64,000 nucleotides of DNA from Algoriphagus vanfongensis DSM 17529 (GTDB lineage: Bacteria; Bacteroidota; Bacteroidia; Cytophagales; Cyclobacteriaceae): assembly GCF_000429465.1 (NCBI RefSeq), contig NZ_AUBX01000011.1, positions 427,741 to 491,740 on the forward strand, read 5' to 3'. The position numbers and the translations under genes were made by a program. Numbering within the stretch: the stretch's first letter is position 1; the number at the start of each line of letters is the position of its first letter. The notes under the pieces are model-generated. The model had not been told where the DNA came from. It worked only from the letters and a program-made list of their open reading frames with translations, and did not search any database. Below are positions 28,618-37,110 of this stretch, in pieces.

Positions 28618-28647
28618 AAAAAAGCAGACCATTTTTAGTCTGCTTTT
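28618..28647 (-). terminator. Terminator of the tRNA operon
   Basis: Stem AAAAGCAGAC / GTCTGCTTTT with an 8-base loop; in the leftward direction it is followed by a T run. It immediately follows the 3' end of the last tRNA-Lys. Confidence 0.85.
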
Positions 28648-28648
28648 G

Positions 28649-28721
28649 TGATCCCGCTGGGGCTCGAACCCAGGACCCTAACATTAAAAGTGTTATGCTC
28701 TACCAGCTGAGCTACGGAATC
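28649..28721 (-). tRNA. tRNA-Lys (anticodon TTT)
   Basis: 73-base cloverleaf on the minus strand: acceptor GATTCCG / CGGGATC, D-arm GCTC..GAGC, anticodon loop CTTTTAA, T-arm CTGGG-TTCGAGC-CCCAG, discriminator A, no encoded CCA. Identical to the copy at 29042-29114. Last tRNA of a Lys-Pro-Arg-Lys operon. Confidence 0.96.
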
Positions 28722-28829
28722 ATGTTTTTTACCAACCTGCTGTCGGTAGTTTCATACTCTGGCTCCCGAACAAATCGAGATGAGTAAAGAATCAAAGAAA
28801 AAGCGGAAAAGAATTCCGCTCTTTGATAG

Positions 28830-28903
28830 TGATCCGCTTAGGATTCGAACCTAAGACCTACTGCTTAGAAGGCAGTTGCTCTATCCAGCTGAGCTAGCGG
28901 ACC
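28830..28903 (-). tRNA. tRNA-Arg (anticodon TCT)
   Basis: 74-base cloverleaf: acceptor GGTCCGC / GCGGATC, anticodon arm CTGCC-TTCTAA-GCAG with TCT, T-arm TTAGG-TTCGAAT-CCTAA, discriminator A, no encoded CCA. Third in the leftward tRNA operon. Confidence 0.95.
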
Positions 28904-28916
28904 TGAATAAATAAAG

Positions 28917-28990
28917 TCGGGGTGGCAGGATTCGAACCTACGACCTCCACATCCCAAATGTGGCGCGATACCGGGCTACGCTACACCCCG
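28917..28990 (-). tRNA. tRNA-Pro (anticodon TGG)
   Basis: 74-base cloverleaf: acceptor CGGGGTG / CACCCCG, anticodon arm CCACA-TTTGGGA-TGTGG with TGG, T-arm with GGTTCGAATCC, discriminator A, no encoded CCA. It starts 13 bases upstream of the tRNA-Arg. Confidence 0.96.
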
Positions 28991-29041
28991 ATGACTTTAA
29001 ACTCGTACTCTTTTTTAACTCCTTGCAAGTTAAATTCTATG

Positions 29042-29114
29042 TGATCCCGCTGGGGCTCGAACCCAGGACCCTAACATTAAAAGTGTTATGCTCTACCAGC
29101 TGAGCTACGGAATC
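29042..29114 (-). tRNA. tRNA-Lys (anticodon TTT), first gene of the tRNA operon
   Basis: Base-for-base identical to the tRNA-Lys at 28649-28721. The spacer upstream of it shares the elements ACCAACCTNCTG and AGTAAAGAATCA with the spacer upstream of the other copy, evidence of a local duplication. Confidence 0.96.
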
Positions 29115-29321
29115 ATGTCTAATATCACCAACCTCCTGTTGGTGTGTCGATGCTTTACATCCCGATGGTAATCGGACTAAGTAAAGAATCATTGATACTC
29201 GGAATTGACGTTTTTTAACGTCTTTTCCTGAAATTTTATCCTTTCAAAGTGACTCCCTGACCTTGCTTTTTGTCAGATCATTGCCGTAATTGGACTGCAA
29301 ATTTATGACTCTGATTTCTAA

Positions 29322-30047
29322 ATGCCAAACACCAAATCAATCTTTCTCGCAAAACTTTTATTATTTTTCTCATTTGTTCTACAAAGTATTCATTGTCAGG
29401 CAAATATAAATGAGCTAAAAAAAGCAGATTCTTTGTTTGACCAAAGAAGCTACAAAGAAGCCATGGAAATCTATGCTCCAAACTATCAAAAGGGGCTCTA
29501 CTCTCCCTCGATGCTCCTCAAAATGGCCTTCATCGCCGAGGGTACCGGAGACAAAGAGCAGGCGACACTTTACCTGAGCAAGTATTACGATCTCAATCCC
29601 AATACGCAAACGATATCCAAGATCAAGACTCTTACGGGGCAAAGTACTCTTTATGGGTATGAAGTAAGTGATGGAGGAAGATTTGTTCTCTTTCTGGTAG
29701 AGTACAAAGAAATTATTGTGGGACTCTTGACTTTGTTTTTACTGCTTTCTCTGATTTCCAACTGGTGGGTAGGGAAGAAGATGGATAAGTCCGCTTCTTA
29801 TTGGCCTACAGTTTTGCTGATATTGCTGATTTTTCTTGCAAATAACTTTCTTCAAGGGCCTAGAACAGGTCTCATCACGCACAGTCCCACATTCATTGTC
29901 TCTAAGCCTTCAGCGGGCGGTGAGCTAGTCGATCGGGTAGAGCCGGGTCATCGTATCAAGATCAAATCTGGGAAAGATATCTGGTACGAGATAGAGTGGA
30001 AAAATAAAATAGCGTATATCAAAAAAGATCACATCACTCGCTTGTAA
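29322..30047 (+). CDS. BatE-like TPR and SH3 membrane protein
   Basis: 241 residues. Signal peptide (about 1-26), a TPR-like pair (ADSLFDQRSYKEAMEIYAPN, SPSMLLKMAFIAEGTGDKEQATLYL), two membrane helices (EIIVGLLTLFLLLSLISNWWV and WPTVLLILLIFLANNFL), and a C-terminal bacterial SH3 segment (TFIVSKPSAGGELVDRVEPGHRIKI ... WYEIEWKNKIAYIKKDHI). This layout is that of BatE in the Bacteroidota aerotolerance (Bat) operon, but no MoxR or vWA gene is next to it, so it may be a stand-alone paralogue. Confidence 0.7.
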   Translation: MPNTKSIFLAKLLLFFSFVLQSIHCQANINELKKADSLFDQRSYKEAMEIYAPNYQKGLYSPSMLLKMAFIAEGTGDKEQATLYLSKYYDLNPNTQTISKIKTLTGQSTLYGYEVSDGGRFVLFLVEYKEIIVGLLTLFLLLSLISNWWVGKKMDKSASYWPTVLLILLIFLANNFLQGPRTGLITHSPTFIVSKPSAGGELVDRVEPGHRIKIKSGKDIWYEIEWKNKIAYIKKDHITRL

Positions 30048-30050
30048 TCA

Positions 30051-30084
30051 AAAAAGCCCCTCGATTCAGATCGAGGGGCTTTTG
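30051..30084. terminator. Bidirectional terminator
   Basis: Perfect 13-bp stem AAAAGCCCCTCGA / TCGAGGGGCTTTT between two convergent genes, with A and T runs on the two sides. Confidence 0.92.
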
Positions 30085-30086
30085 CA

Positions 30087-30827
30087 TTAGAGCTTTTTGA
30101 CTAGCACATTTCTGAAGTGAACTTCGTCTCCGTGATCTTGGAGAGCGATTTTCCCCTTTTTATAGGTGCCAAAGCCTTTCATGTCTTTGAACTTGCTATC
30201 AGCGATCAGTGCTTCCCACTCAGGCGTCCACATGGTAGTCTCTACTACATTGACTCCATTGAGTACTAGAGTGAGGTTGCCGTTGTCTGAGATGATTTCA
30301 GCTTGATTCCATTCGCCTACAGGCTTCACGGTTTCTTCACTGCTTACGATGAGATCATAAAGGTCTCCGGCTCTATGGGAGATGATTTTGGCATCTGGAT
30401 GGCCGTCGTTATCCAAGACCTGCATCTCAGGGCCTGTTTGCCAGCAATACTGGTATTCTGGTGACTCATGCACATAGAAGATCACTCCGCTATTGCCATT
30501 TTTTGCAATTTTCCATTCATACTTCAAATGGAAATTTTCAAATTCCTCGTCACTGACGATGTCACCACCGTCTCCGGTCTGCCAGCCATCTTTGTTGGCA
30601 GCATCTAGGTATAGCTCGCCGTTTTCTACTTTCCAGGCTTTGCCTACTTCTCCGCCGCCGTATTTGTGCCATCCCGCGAGGGATTTGCCATCAAACAACT
30701 GGATCCATTCCTCTGCCGGGGTCTCGGTCGTCGGAGTTTCTTCTACTGCGGTTTCTTCAGTTTTTTGACCAGAACAGCCGATCATGAGACCGGCTGCCAT
30801 AGTCATTATTAAATAACTCTTTTTCAT
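30087..30827 (-). CDS. DUF1080 (3-keto-disaccharide hydrolase family) lipoprotein
   Basis: 246 residues. Lipoprotein signal with lipobox LMIGC (Cys18), a Thr/Glu-rich linker and one DUF1080 domain of LamG-like jelly-roll fold: WIQLFDGKSLAGWHKYGGG, WKVENGELYL, FHLKYEWKIAKNGNSGVIFYV, GPEMQVLDNDGHPDA and KGKIALQDHGDEVHFRNVLVKKL. Members of this family hydrolyse 3-keto-glycosides or bind them. Last gene of a leftward unit of four genes (Gfo/Idh/MocA, epimerase, cytochrome c, this) whose content matches a glycoside 3-oxidation pathway. It starts one base after the cytochrome gene ends. Confidence 0.9.
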   Translation of the reverse strand: MKKSYLIMTMAAGLMIGCSGQKTEETAVEETPTTETPAEEWIQLFDGKSLAGWHKYGGGEVGKAWKVENGELYLDAANKDGWQTGDGGDIVSDEEFENFHLKYEWKIAKNGNSGVIFYVHESPEYQYCWQTGPEMQVLDNDGHPDAKIISHRAGDLYDLIVSSEETVKPVGEWNQAEIISDNGNLTLVLNGVNVVETTMWTPEWEALIADSKFKDMKGFGTYKKGKIALQDHGDEVHFRNVLVKKL

Positions 30828-30828
30828 C

Positions 30829-31257
30829 TTATTTTTTCAATAGCAAAATATATCTCACCATGTCCTTGGCGTCTTCTTCGCTTACTCCAGGATGTGGAGT
30901 CATGGCTACTTCGCCCCAAACACCTACTCCTCCTTGAATTACCTTCTTAGCGAGTGTTTCCACATTTTCTTCTGTGGATTCGTATTTGTCTGCCACATCA
31001 GCATAAGCAGGACCTACGATTTTCCGCTCTACCATGTGGCAGGTTTGGCAATCGGATCCTTTGATTTTTTCTAAGCCTTTGATGTAGATGGGGTCATCTT
31101 TGTACTTCTCTTCCAGGCTGATCTCTTTAGCTGGTTCAGGGGAAGCAGCAGCAGGGCTAGCACTGGTACTTTCGGAAGAAGATTCTCCTCCACCACAAGC
31201 ATAGGCCATGCCTGCGAGGGCTACAAGGCCCAGGTTTAATAGATTTTTAGTTTTCAT
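30829..31257 (-). CDS. c-type cytochrome lipoprotein
   Basis: 142 residues. Lipoprotein signal (LVALAGMAYAC, Cys21), a Ser/Ala/Pro-rich linker, then a class I cytochrome domain with haem motif CQTCH and distal Met in VAMTPHPGVSEEDAKDMVRYIL. It carries one covalent haem and faces the periplasm. Placed among sugar-oxidising genes it is the likely electron acceptor of the GMC dehydrogenase encoded at 34805 (inference from known GMC/subunit 3/cytochrome c glycoside 3-dehydrogenases). Confidence 0.92.
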   Translation of the reverse strand: MKTKNLLNLGLVALAGMAYACGGGESSSESTSASPAAASPEPAKEISLEEKYKDDPIYIKGLEKIKGSDCQTCHMVERKIVGPAYADVADKYESTEENVETLAKKVIQGGVGVWGEVAMTPHPGVSEEDAKDMVRYILLLKK

Positions 31258-31284
31258 TTGAACTATGTTGGATTAATCGGTTTC

Positions 31285-32337
31285 TTAGATTCCTAGTACT
31301 TTTTTGTTGAAAGACTCGTCTGCTCCCGTGCCTGCGAAATCATCGAATGCTTTCTCTGTCACACGGATGATGTGTGAGTCGATAAAAGGAGCTCCTTCTG
31401 CAGCGCCTTGCTCAGGATGCTTGATGGCACATTCCCACTCCAAGACAGCCCATCCATCAAAATCGTACTGGGAAAGTTTGCTAAAAATTCCACTAAAATC
31501 AACTTGACCATCTCCCAAAGATCTGAATCGACCAGCGCGCTCGACCCAGCCTTGGAATCCGCCATAAACTCCCTGCTTGCCGGTAGGGTTGAACTCAGCA
31601 TCTTTTACGTGGAATGCTTTGATTCTATCGTGGTAAAAATCAATGAATTGAAGGTAGTCAAGGCATTGCAATACGAAGTGACTCGGATCGTAGAGAATGT
31701 TTGCTCTTTTGTGTCCGTTGACCTTATCTAGAAACATTTCAAATGTCACTCCATCATGCAAATCCTCACCAGGGTGTAGCTCATAGCAGACGTCGACGCC
31801 GTAGGTGTCAAACTCATCCAAAATTGGCGTCCATCTTTTGGCAAGCTCTGTGAAGCCAGTCTCCACTAGTCCGGCTGGTCTTTGTGGCCAAGGATAGACG
31901 GTATGCCACATCAGGGCCCCGGAGAAGGTCGCGTGGGATTTTAGTCCGAAATTGGCTGAAGCTTTTGCTGCATATTTCAGCTGCTGGGTAGCCCATTCTG
32001 TTTTTCCTTTGAGGTCTCCTTTGAGGTTTGCTGGTGCAAATCCATCAAATAGTTCGTTGTATGCTGGGTGCACAGCTACCAATTGTCCTTGTAGGTGCGT
32101 GGAGAGTTCTGTGATTTGCATTCCGGTGTCCGCGACTATTCCGGCAATCTCGTCAGCGTAGGTTTTACTTTCTGCTGCCTTTTGCAAATCAATCAGACGG
32201 GAATCCCAACTTGGGATCTGTACTCCTTTGTATCCCAAGTCTGCCATGTATTCGCAGATGCTTTTGAGACTGTTGAAGGGGGCTTGGTCATCAGCAAATT
32301 GAGCTAAGAAAATAGCAGGTCCTTTGATCGTTTTCAT
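31285..32337 (-). CDS. Sugar phosphate isomerase/epimerase (TIM barrel, AP endonuclease 2 family)
   Basis: 350 residues, no signal peptide. TIM-barrel motifs: GYKGVQIPSWD, ELSTHLQGQLVAVHP, VCYELHPGEDLHDG (Glu and His ligands), NILYDPSHF (Asp and His), KAFHVKDAEF and AVLEWECA (Glu). These give a divalent-metal site typical of xylose isomerase-like enzymes. Its place between a Gfo/Idh/MocA oxidoreductase and a cytochrome suggests it acts on keto-sugars in the same pathway. The exact reaction is not determined by sequence. Confidence 0.9.
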   Translation of the reverse strand: MKTIKGPAIFLAQFADDQAPFNSLKSICEYMADLGYKGVQIPSWDSRLIDLQKAAESKTYADEIAGIVADTGMQITELSTHLQGQLVAVHPAYNELFDGFAPANLKGDLKGKTEWATQQLKYAAKASANFGLKSHATFSGALMWHTVYPWPQRPAGLVETGFTELAKRWTPILDEFDTYGVDVCYELHPGEDLHDGVTFEMFLDKVNGHKRANILYDPSHFVLQCLDYLQFIDFYHDRIKAFHVKDAEFNPTGKQGVYGGFQGWVERAGRFRSLGDGQVDFSGIFSKLSQYDFDGWAVLEWECAIKHPEQGAAEGAPFIDSHIIRVTEKAFDDFAGTGADESFNKKVLGI

Positions 32338-32368
32338 TTTTTTGAATGGTTATTTTATTGGTTTGAGA

Positions 32369-33538
32369 TTATTTTTCTACTACGAATGGAGTCCATTTGA
32401 CTTCCGATTGAGTGCTGGATAGGACGTGGTCGATGAAAGCCATGCCTCGAATCCCATCCTCGATGCCTGGATAATCTTCCCATTCAGCTTTGGGAGTTTC
32501 TCCGGCTCTTTCTGCATAGATGCATCTGGCAAAGTTTCTATACAGATTGGCGAAGGCTTCCACGTAGCCTTCCGGATGTCCGGCAGGAGTTCGGGTGTTT
32601 TCATTGGCCAACGAACCTAAATAGCCAGAGCCTGCACGAAATATCTGAGCTGGTTGCTCCGGGTAGCGGACGATGAGACTGTTGTTGTCTTCCTGCTGCC
32701 ATTCCAGTCCTCCTTTGTCTCCAAAGACTCTGATTTTGAGGTTGTTTTCCAGTCCAGTGTCAGTCTGTGAGGCCATCAACACACCAGAGGCTCCATTCTC
32801 AAATCGCATCAGTACCACTCCGTCGTCATCGATGGGTCTTCCGTCTACTTTGATGTAAAGATCAGCGCAGAGCTTTTCCATTTTGAGGCCAGATACATAC
32901 TCTGCCAGATGGAAAGCATGCGTGCCAATGTCCCCCATGCAACCTGCAAGGCCATTTCTTTTAGGGTCTGTTCTCCACTCGGCCTGCTTGTTGTCTTCAT
33001 GCTCGAGGAGCTTGTACAGCCAGCCTTGCGGATATTCTACATAGACTTTGTGAATTTTTCCGAGTTTCCCTTCTTCGATCATTTGCTTGGCCTGCTTGAT
33101 CATCGGGTAGCCGGAGTAGGTATGGGTGAGTAAAAAGCGGCGATCGCTCGCTTTGACAATATGATAAAGCTCTTTGGCTTCTTGGTAATTGAGGGTCAAA
33201 GGCTTGTCCAGCGCTACATGAAATCCAGCTTTGAGAGCCTTGACTGTCGGGTCAAAATGGACATTGTTTGGAGTGACGATCACGACGACATCGATTCTCT
33301 CATCCTCTGGCAGCTCCAGTTCTTTGGCAAACATCTCATCGTAGTTGGCATAGACACGAGATGGGTTGAGCATCAGTTCTTCTCCCCGTTGCTTGGATCT
33401 TTCGGGATTGGAAGAAAAAGCGCCAGCAGCCAGTTCAAAAAGTCCGTCCATTAAAGCTCCATTGAGATGAATGGCTCCTATAAATGAGCCTGGTCCACCT
33501 CCTATCAGTCCGATTTTGAGTTTCTTGTTTGTTGACAT
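32369..33538 (-). CDS. Gfo/Idh/MocA family oxidoreductase
   Basis: 389 residues. Rossmann domain with GLIGGGPGSFIGAIH, nucleotide-proximal VIVTPNNVHFDP and DKPLTLNYQEA (the EKP-like motif carrying the catalytic-site Lys), and in the second domain GCMGDIGTHAFHLAEYVSG with the catalytic Asp and His. It uses NAD(P) to oxidise or reduce sugar hydroxyl/keto groups, in this setting plausibly the reduction of 3-keto-glucose. First gene of the leftward unit, divergent from the hydroxypyruvate isomerase-like gene. Confidence 0.93.
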   Translation of the reverse strand: MSTNKKLKIGLIGGGPGSFIGAIHLNGALMDGLFELAAGAFSSNPERSKQRGEELMLNPSRVYANYDEMFAKELELPEDERIDVVVIVTPNNVHFDPTVKALKAGFHVALDKPLTLNYQEAKELYHIVKASDRRFLLTHTYSGYPMIKQAKQMIEEGKLGKIHKVYVEYPQGWLYKLLEHEDNKQAEWRTDPKRNGLAGCMGDIGTHAFHLAEYVSGLKMEKLCADLYIKVDGRPIDDDGVVLMRFENGASGVLMASQTDTGLENNLKIRVFGDKGGLEWQQEDNNSLIVRYPEQPAQIFRAGSGYLGSLANENTRTPAGHPEGYVEAFANLYRNFARCIYAERAGETPKAEWEDYPGIEDGIRGMAFIDHVLSSTQSEVKWTPFVVEK

Positions 33539-33897
33539 GGGTCAGTATCTATATTCTGGTTTATTGGGATGAAATAATTCATTTAAAGCCAAAAAATCCC
33601 CTTCTCTTGGATTGGGTTTAGGGAAATGTTGACTAGTAGTCTCAGAGAGTTATGAGTGGCTTTTGTCAATATTTGGGTCAAGTGACAAGATCGAATTGGG
33701 TGCTTAAAATACAGGAAAAAGCCCGAATTCTAAACTTATCTTTGATAACACGAGCAGGTTTCAAACATTGTGTTCGCTTTAGAATTTTACAAACGGGGCT
33801 TCATTTGCTCAGATCCTTCTGGTATTTCAGTTTTGCTTTTGTTATTTTTCACGACCCTTTTTGGGGATCTCGAAATAAAACAATAATCCAAATCAAA
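33539..33897. other. Divergent control region of the sugar-oxidation locus
   Basis: 359 bases. It contains an exact rightward -7 box TATCTTTG at 33737-33744 without a good -33 box, and a CG-containing pair of segments CACGACCC/GGGATCTCG before the gene. An open frame runs from 33652 into the downstream gene, but its start is not supported (see the gene at 33898). Confidence 0.4.
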
Positions 33898-34776
33898 ATG
33901 ACCAAACCTATTGACCAAGGAAGAAGGGAAAGCTTTAAAAAAGTTTTGCTGGGAGGGGCTGCTCTCGGGAGCCTTTCTTCTTTCGAATCCAAAAAAGAAT
34001 CCCCTTATCAACTGAAGGGAAATATCAATCATGGTGTTTGCCATTGGTCCATGCGTCCCTTGTCCATCGAGGAGCTCTGCGTGGGGATCAAAAAAATAGG
34101 ATTCAATGCTATAGACCTTATCGGGCCGGACAACTGGCATATCTTGCAAGAGCATGGAGTTCATTGCTCTATGTGTAATGGCGCCGAACTCGGGATTCCT
34201 GATGGATGGAACGATCCGAAATTTCATCCCGAACTGATCAAACGATACGAGGAAGTGATTCCTTTGGTCGCCAAAAATGGCTACACCAATCTGATCTGCT
34301 TCTCGGGCAATCGTCGAGGAATGGATGATGAACTAGGGATGAAAAACTGTGCCGAGGGACTCAAGAAAATCCTTCCTTTGGCAGAAAAGCATGGGGTCGT
34401 GTTGCAGATGGAATTGCTCAACAGTCGGGTCAATCACAAGGACTACATGTGCGACAAGTCTGCTTGGGGCGTGGAGCTGTGTAAAATGATCGGCAGCGAA
34501 AATTTCAAACTTCTCTTTGATATCTATCACATGCAGATAGATGAAGGAGACTTGATCAGATCTATACAAACAAATCATCAATACTTTGGTCACTATCATA
34601 CGGCTGGCAATCCGGGCCGGAATGAGTTGGACGATAATCAGGAAATCTATTACCCTCCGATCATGAAGGCAATCGTGGAATCGGGCTTCAAAGGGTATGT
34701 TTCCCATGAGTTTATCCCCAAGGCCGAGGACAAGCTGGCATCCCTGGCTCAGGCTGTTCAAGTATGTGATGTATAA
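33898..34776 (+). CDS. Hydroxypyruvate isomerase-like TIM-barrel protein with Tat signal
   Basis: 292 residues from the ATG at 33898, which places a twin-arginine type start (RRESFKKVLLGGAALGS) at the N-terminus; the frame upstream is open but does not look like protein. TIM-barrel motifs: HGVCHWSMRPLSIEE, LQMELLNSR (Glu), KLLFDIYHMQ (Asp), FGHYHTAGNPGRNELD (His) and YVSHEF (Glu), as in hydroxypyruvate isomerase/OtnI. The Tat signal places it in the periplasm, unlike classic cytoplasmic Hyi. It starts the rightward arm with the GMC oxidoreductase 28 bases behind it, so a role on oxidised sugars is likely. Confidence 0.88.
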   Translation: MTKPIDQGRRESFKKVLLGGAALGSLSSFESKKESPYQLKGNINHGVCHWSMRPLSIEELCVGIKKIGFNAIDLIGPDNWHILQEHGVHCSMCNGAELGIPDGWNDPKFHPELIKRYEEVIPLVAKNGYTNLICFSGNRRGMDDELGMKNCAEGLKKILPLAEKHGVVLQMELLNSRVNHKDYMCDKSAWGVELCKMIGSENFKLLFDIYHMQIDEGDLIRSIQTNHQYFGHYHTAGNPGRNELDDNQEIYYPPIMKAIVESGFKGYVSHEFIPKAEDKLASLAQAVQVCDV

Positions 34777-34804
34777 TTAAAACTTATAACCTAAAGACCG
34801 AATT

Positions 34805-36484
34805 ATGGCTAATGAATCGTATGATGCTATCGTAGTAGGATCAGGCATCAGTGGCGGTTGGGCTGCCAAAGAACTCACAGAAAAAGGGCTGAAAGTCCTG
34901 CTCTTGGAAAGAGGCCCAGACGTAGAGCATGTGACTGATTACAAAACGGCTACTTTGCCACCTTGGGAAATCCCCCACAGAGGGAGGAGAACTCAGGAGA
35001 TGTTGGAAAATCACCCTAATCTAAGAAGAGACTACGTGCTAAATGAGTTGAACCTGGACTGGTGGGCACATGAAAGTGACTCTCCTTATGTGGAGGAAAA
35101 ACCATTCACATGGTTTAGAGGATATCAAGTTGGTGGTCGATCCCTATTGTGGGGAAGACAGTCCTACAGGTGGGCTGATGTGGATTTTGAGGCCAATGCC
35201 AAAGATGGTATCGCAGTAGACTGGCCGATTCGCTACAAAGATCTGGCTCCATGGTATTCTTATGTGGAAAAGTTTGCAGGGATATCTGGTAATAAGGATG
35301 GCTTGGATATCCTTCCCGATGGGGAGTTTATGCCACCGATGCCGATGAACTGTGTGGAGAAAGATGCTTCGGAGAAAATCAAAGCTCATTATAAAGGAGC
35401 ACGTAACTGGATCATGGGCAGACCAGCCAATATTACCCAGCCTTTGCCGGGTCGTCCAGGCTGTCAGTATAGAAGCAAATGTTCCCTTGGATGTCCGTTT
35501 GGCGGATATTTCAGTACGCAGGCCTCTACCTTGCCAGCGGCTAAGGCTACGGGCAATCTAACTTTGCGACCATGGTCTATAGTGAGACGCCTCATCTATG
35601 ACAAAGACACTCAAAAAGCAACGGGAGTAGAAGTGGTAGATGCAGAGACGAATCAGACTATAGAGTATGATGCTAAAATCATCTTCCTTTGTGCTTCAGC
35701 ATTCAATAGTACTGCGATCCTGATGCGTACAGCCACCGATATTTGGCCAGGTGGATTGGGGTCTAGTTCTGGTGAACTGGGACACAATGTGATGGATCAT
35801 CACTTCCGTCTTGGGGCAGGCGGTACGATCGAAGGTTACGAGGACAAGTACTATTTCGGTAGAAGACCGACTGGACTTTATATTCCGAGATTTAGAAATC
35901 TCAATGGAGAAAAAAGAGACTATATCAGAGGGTTTGGCTATCAAGGTGCAGCCAGTAGAAGTGGCTGGAGCAGAGATGTGGCTGAGTTGAACTTTGGAGC
36001 TGCGATGAAAGATGCTTTGACCAAGCCAGGTCCGTGGAGCATTGGTTTCACTGCGTTTGGAGAGATTTTGCCTTACCATGACAATACAATCAAACTCAGC
36101 GACTCTGTCAAAGATAAATGGGGGATGGAAGCATTGGTCATGAATGCAGAGATCAAAGACAATGAAATCAAAATGCGAAAGGATATGATGGCTGATGCAG
36201 CAGAAATGCTGGAAGTCGCCGGAGTCAAAAACGTAGGTACTTATGACAACGGGTATACGTTTGGTCAAGGTATCCACGAAATGGGAACCGCCCGCATGGG
36301 GAGAGATCCTAAAACCTCGGTTTTGAATGGTAACAATCAGGTGTGGGAAGCTAAGAATGTGTTTGTGACGGATGGTGCCTGTATGACATCTGCAGCTGCG
36401 CAAAACCCATCTTTGACCTATATGGCGCTGACGGCTCGGGCTGCAAGTTTTGCAGTGGAAGAGCTGAAAAAGCGTAATCTCTAA
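34805..36484 (+). CDS. GMC-family FAD-dependent oxidoreductase, probable glycoside 3-dehydrogenase catalytic subunit
   Basis: 559 residues. FAD-binding DAIVVGSGISGGWAAKELTEKG, GYQVGGRSLLWGRQSYRW, a Cys-rich stretch (GCQYRSKCSLGCPFGG), and the GMC C-terminal signature with active-site His and Asn: GIHEMGTARMGRDP, and QNPSLTYMALTARAA. No signal of its own; such subunits ride out with a Tat-signal partner, here the subunit 3-like protein encoded next. Known relatives oxidise C3 of glycosides. It forms an operon with genes at 33898, 36502 and probably 37111. Substrate inferred from neighbours. Confidence 0.9.
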   Translation: MANESYDAIVVGSGISGGWAAKELTEKGLKVLLLERGPDVEHVTDYKTATLPPWEIPHRGRRTQEMLENHPNLRRDYVLNELNLDWWAHESDSPYVEEKPFTWFRGYQVGGRSLLWGRQSYRWADVDFEANAKDGIAVDWPIRYKDLAPWYSYVEKFAGISGNKDGLDILPDGEFMPPMPMNCVEKDASEKIKAHYKGARNWIMGRPANITQPLPGRPGCQYRSKCSLGCPFGGYFSTQASTLPAAKATGNLTLRPWSIVRRLIYDKDTQKATGVEVVDAETNQTIEYDAKIIFLCASAFNSTAILMRTATDIWPGGLGSSSGELGHNVMDHHFRLGAGGTIEGYEDKYYFGRRPTGLYIPRFRNLNGEKRDYIRGFGYQGAASRSGWSRDVAELNFGAAMKDALTKPGPWSIGFTAFGEILPYHDNTIKLSDSVKDKWGMEALVMNAEIKDNEIKMRKDMMADAAEMLEVAGVKNVGTYDNGYTFGQGIHEMGTARMGRDPKTSVLNGNNQVWEAKNVFVTDGACMTSAAAQNPSLTYMALTARAASFAVEELKKRNL

Positions 36485-36501
36485 TCTTAAAAGAAAAAGC
36501 T

Positions 36502-37059
36502 ATGACTATGAATAGAAGAGACGCTCTAAAAAGTGTCGTACTCATGATGGGAGGAACCATGGTAGGTGCTACTGCTATCCTGACAGGTTGTGCTCCGGAC
36601 AAGCAGATCGAGGGTTTGAATTTCGAGCCTGAAGATGTGGCTTTCTTGGATGAGTTGGGAGATACGATCATTCCGACGACTGATACACCCGGAGCGAAAG
36701 CTGCCGGTATTGGTTCGTTTATGGTCATGATGGTCCAGGATACCTATGATGCAGAGCAGCAGCAGGTATTTGTGGACGGACTGAATAAAATCAGAAAAGA
36801 TTTCAAAAGTGAAAAAGGGACTGATTTCGTCGGAGCTCCTGAAGCCGATCGATTGGCTTATCTCAATGGCCTCTTTGAGCAATATAAATCCTCTGAGGAA
36901 AGAGAACCGAAGGTCATAAATATGTTGAGAGATTTGACAGTTTTAGGTTACTTTACATCTGAAATCGGTGCTACTCAAGCGTTGAATTTCGTCGAAGTGC
37001 CTGGTCGCTACGATGGATGCATCGATTTGAAGCCGGGAGACAAAGCGTATGCTATTTAA
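36502..37059 (+). CDS. Gluconate 2-dehydrogenase subunit 3-like protein
   Basis: 185 residues. Tat motif NRRDALKSVVLMMGG with lipobox-like ILTGC, then the subunit 3 fold: FLDELGDTIIPTTDTPGAKAAGIG, and the conserved RDLTVLGYFTSEIGATQAL...PGRYDGCIDL. It acts as the small, Tat-bearing partner that exports and stabilises the GMC catalytic subunit encoded 17 bases upstream. A terminator follows about 20 bases after its stop. Confidence 0.92.
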   Translation: MTMNRRDALKSVVLMMGGTMVGATAILTGCAPDKQIEGLNFEPEDVAFLDELGDTIIPTTDTPGAKAAGIGSFMVMMVQDTYDAEQQQVFVDGLNKIRKDFKSEKGTDFVGAPEADRLAYLNGLFEQYKSSEEREPKVINMLRDLTVLGYFTSEIGATQALNFVEVPGRYDGCIDLKPGDKAYAI

Positions 37060-37077
37060 TTTTAACCTATAAATTCT

Positions 37078-37105
37078 AAGCCTGCTCCTATGGGGCAGGC
37101 TTTTT
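37078..37105 (+). terminator. Intrinsic terminator between the subunit 3 gene and the epimerase gene
   Basis: Stem AAGCCTGC / GCAGGCTT plus a T run. The next gene starts only six bases later, so readthrough or a very close promoter must feed it. Confidence 0.8.
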
Positions 37106-37110
37106 CGATT

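Noticed and set aside
33652..33897. Longer start for the hydroxypyruvate isomerase-like gene
   Set aside because: The 82 extra residues look like chance translation and would place the twin-arginine signal inside the protein.
37090..37110. Start at 37090 for the epimerase gene
   Set aside because: It lies in the terminator hairpin; the next ATG at 37111 gives the Tat motif at the N-terminus.
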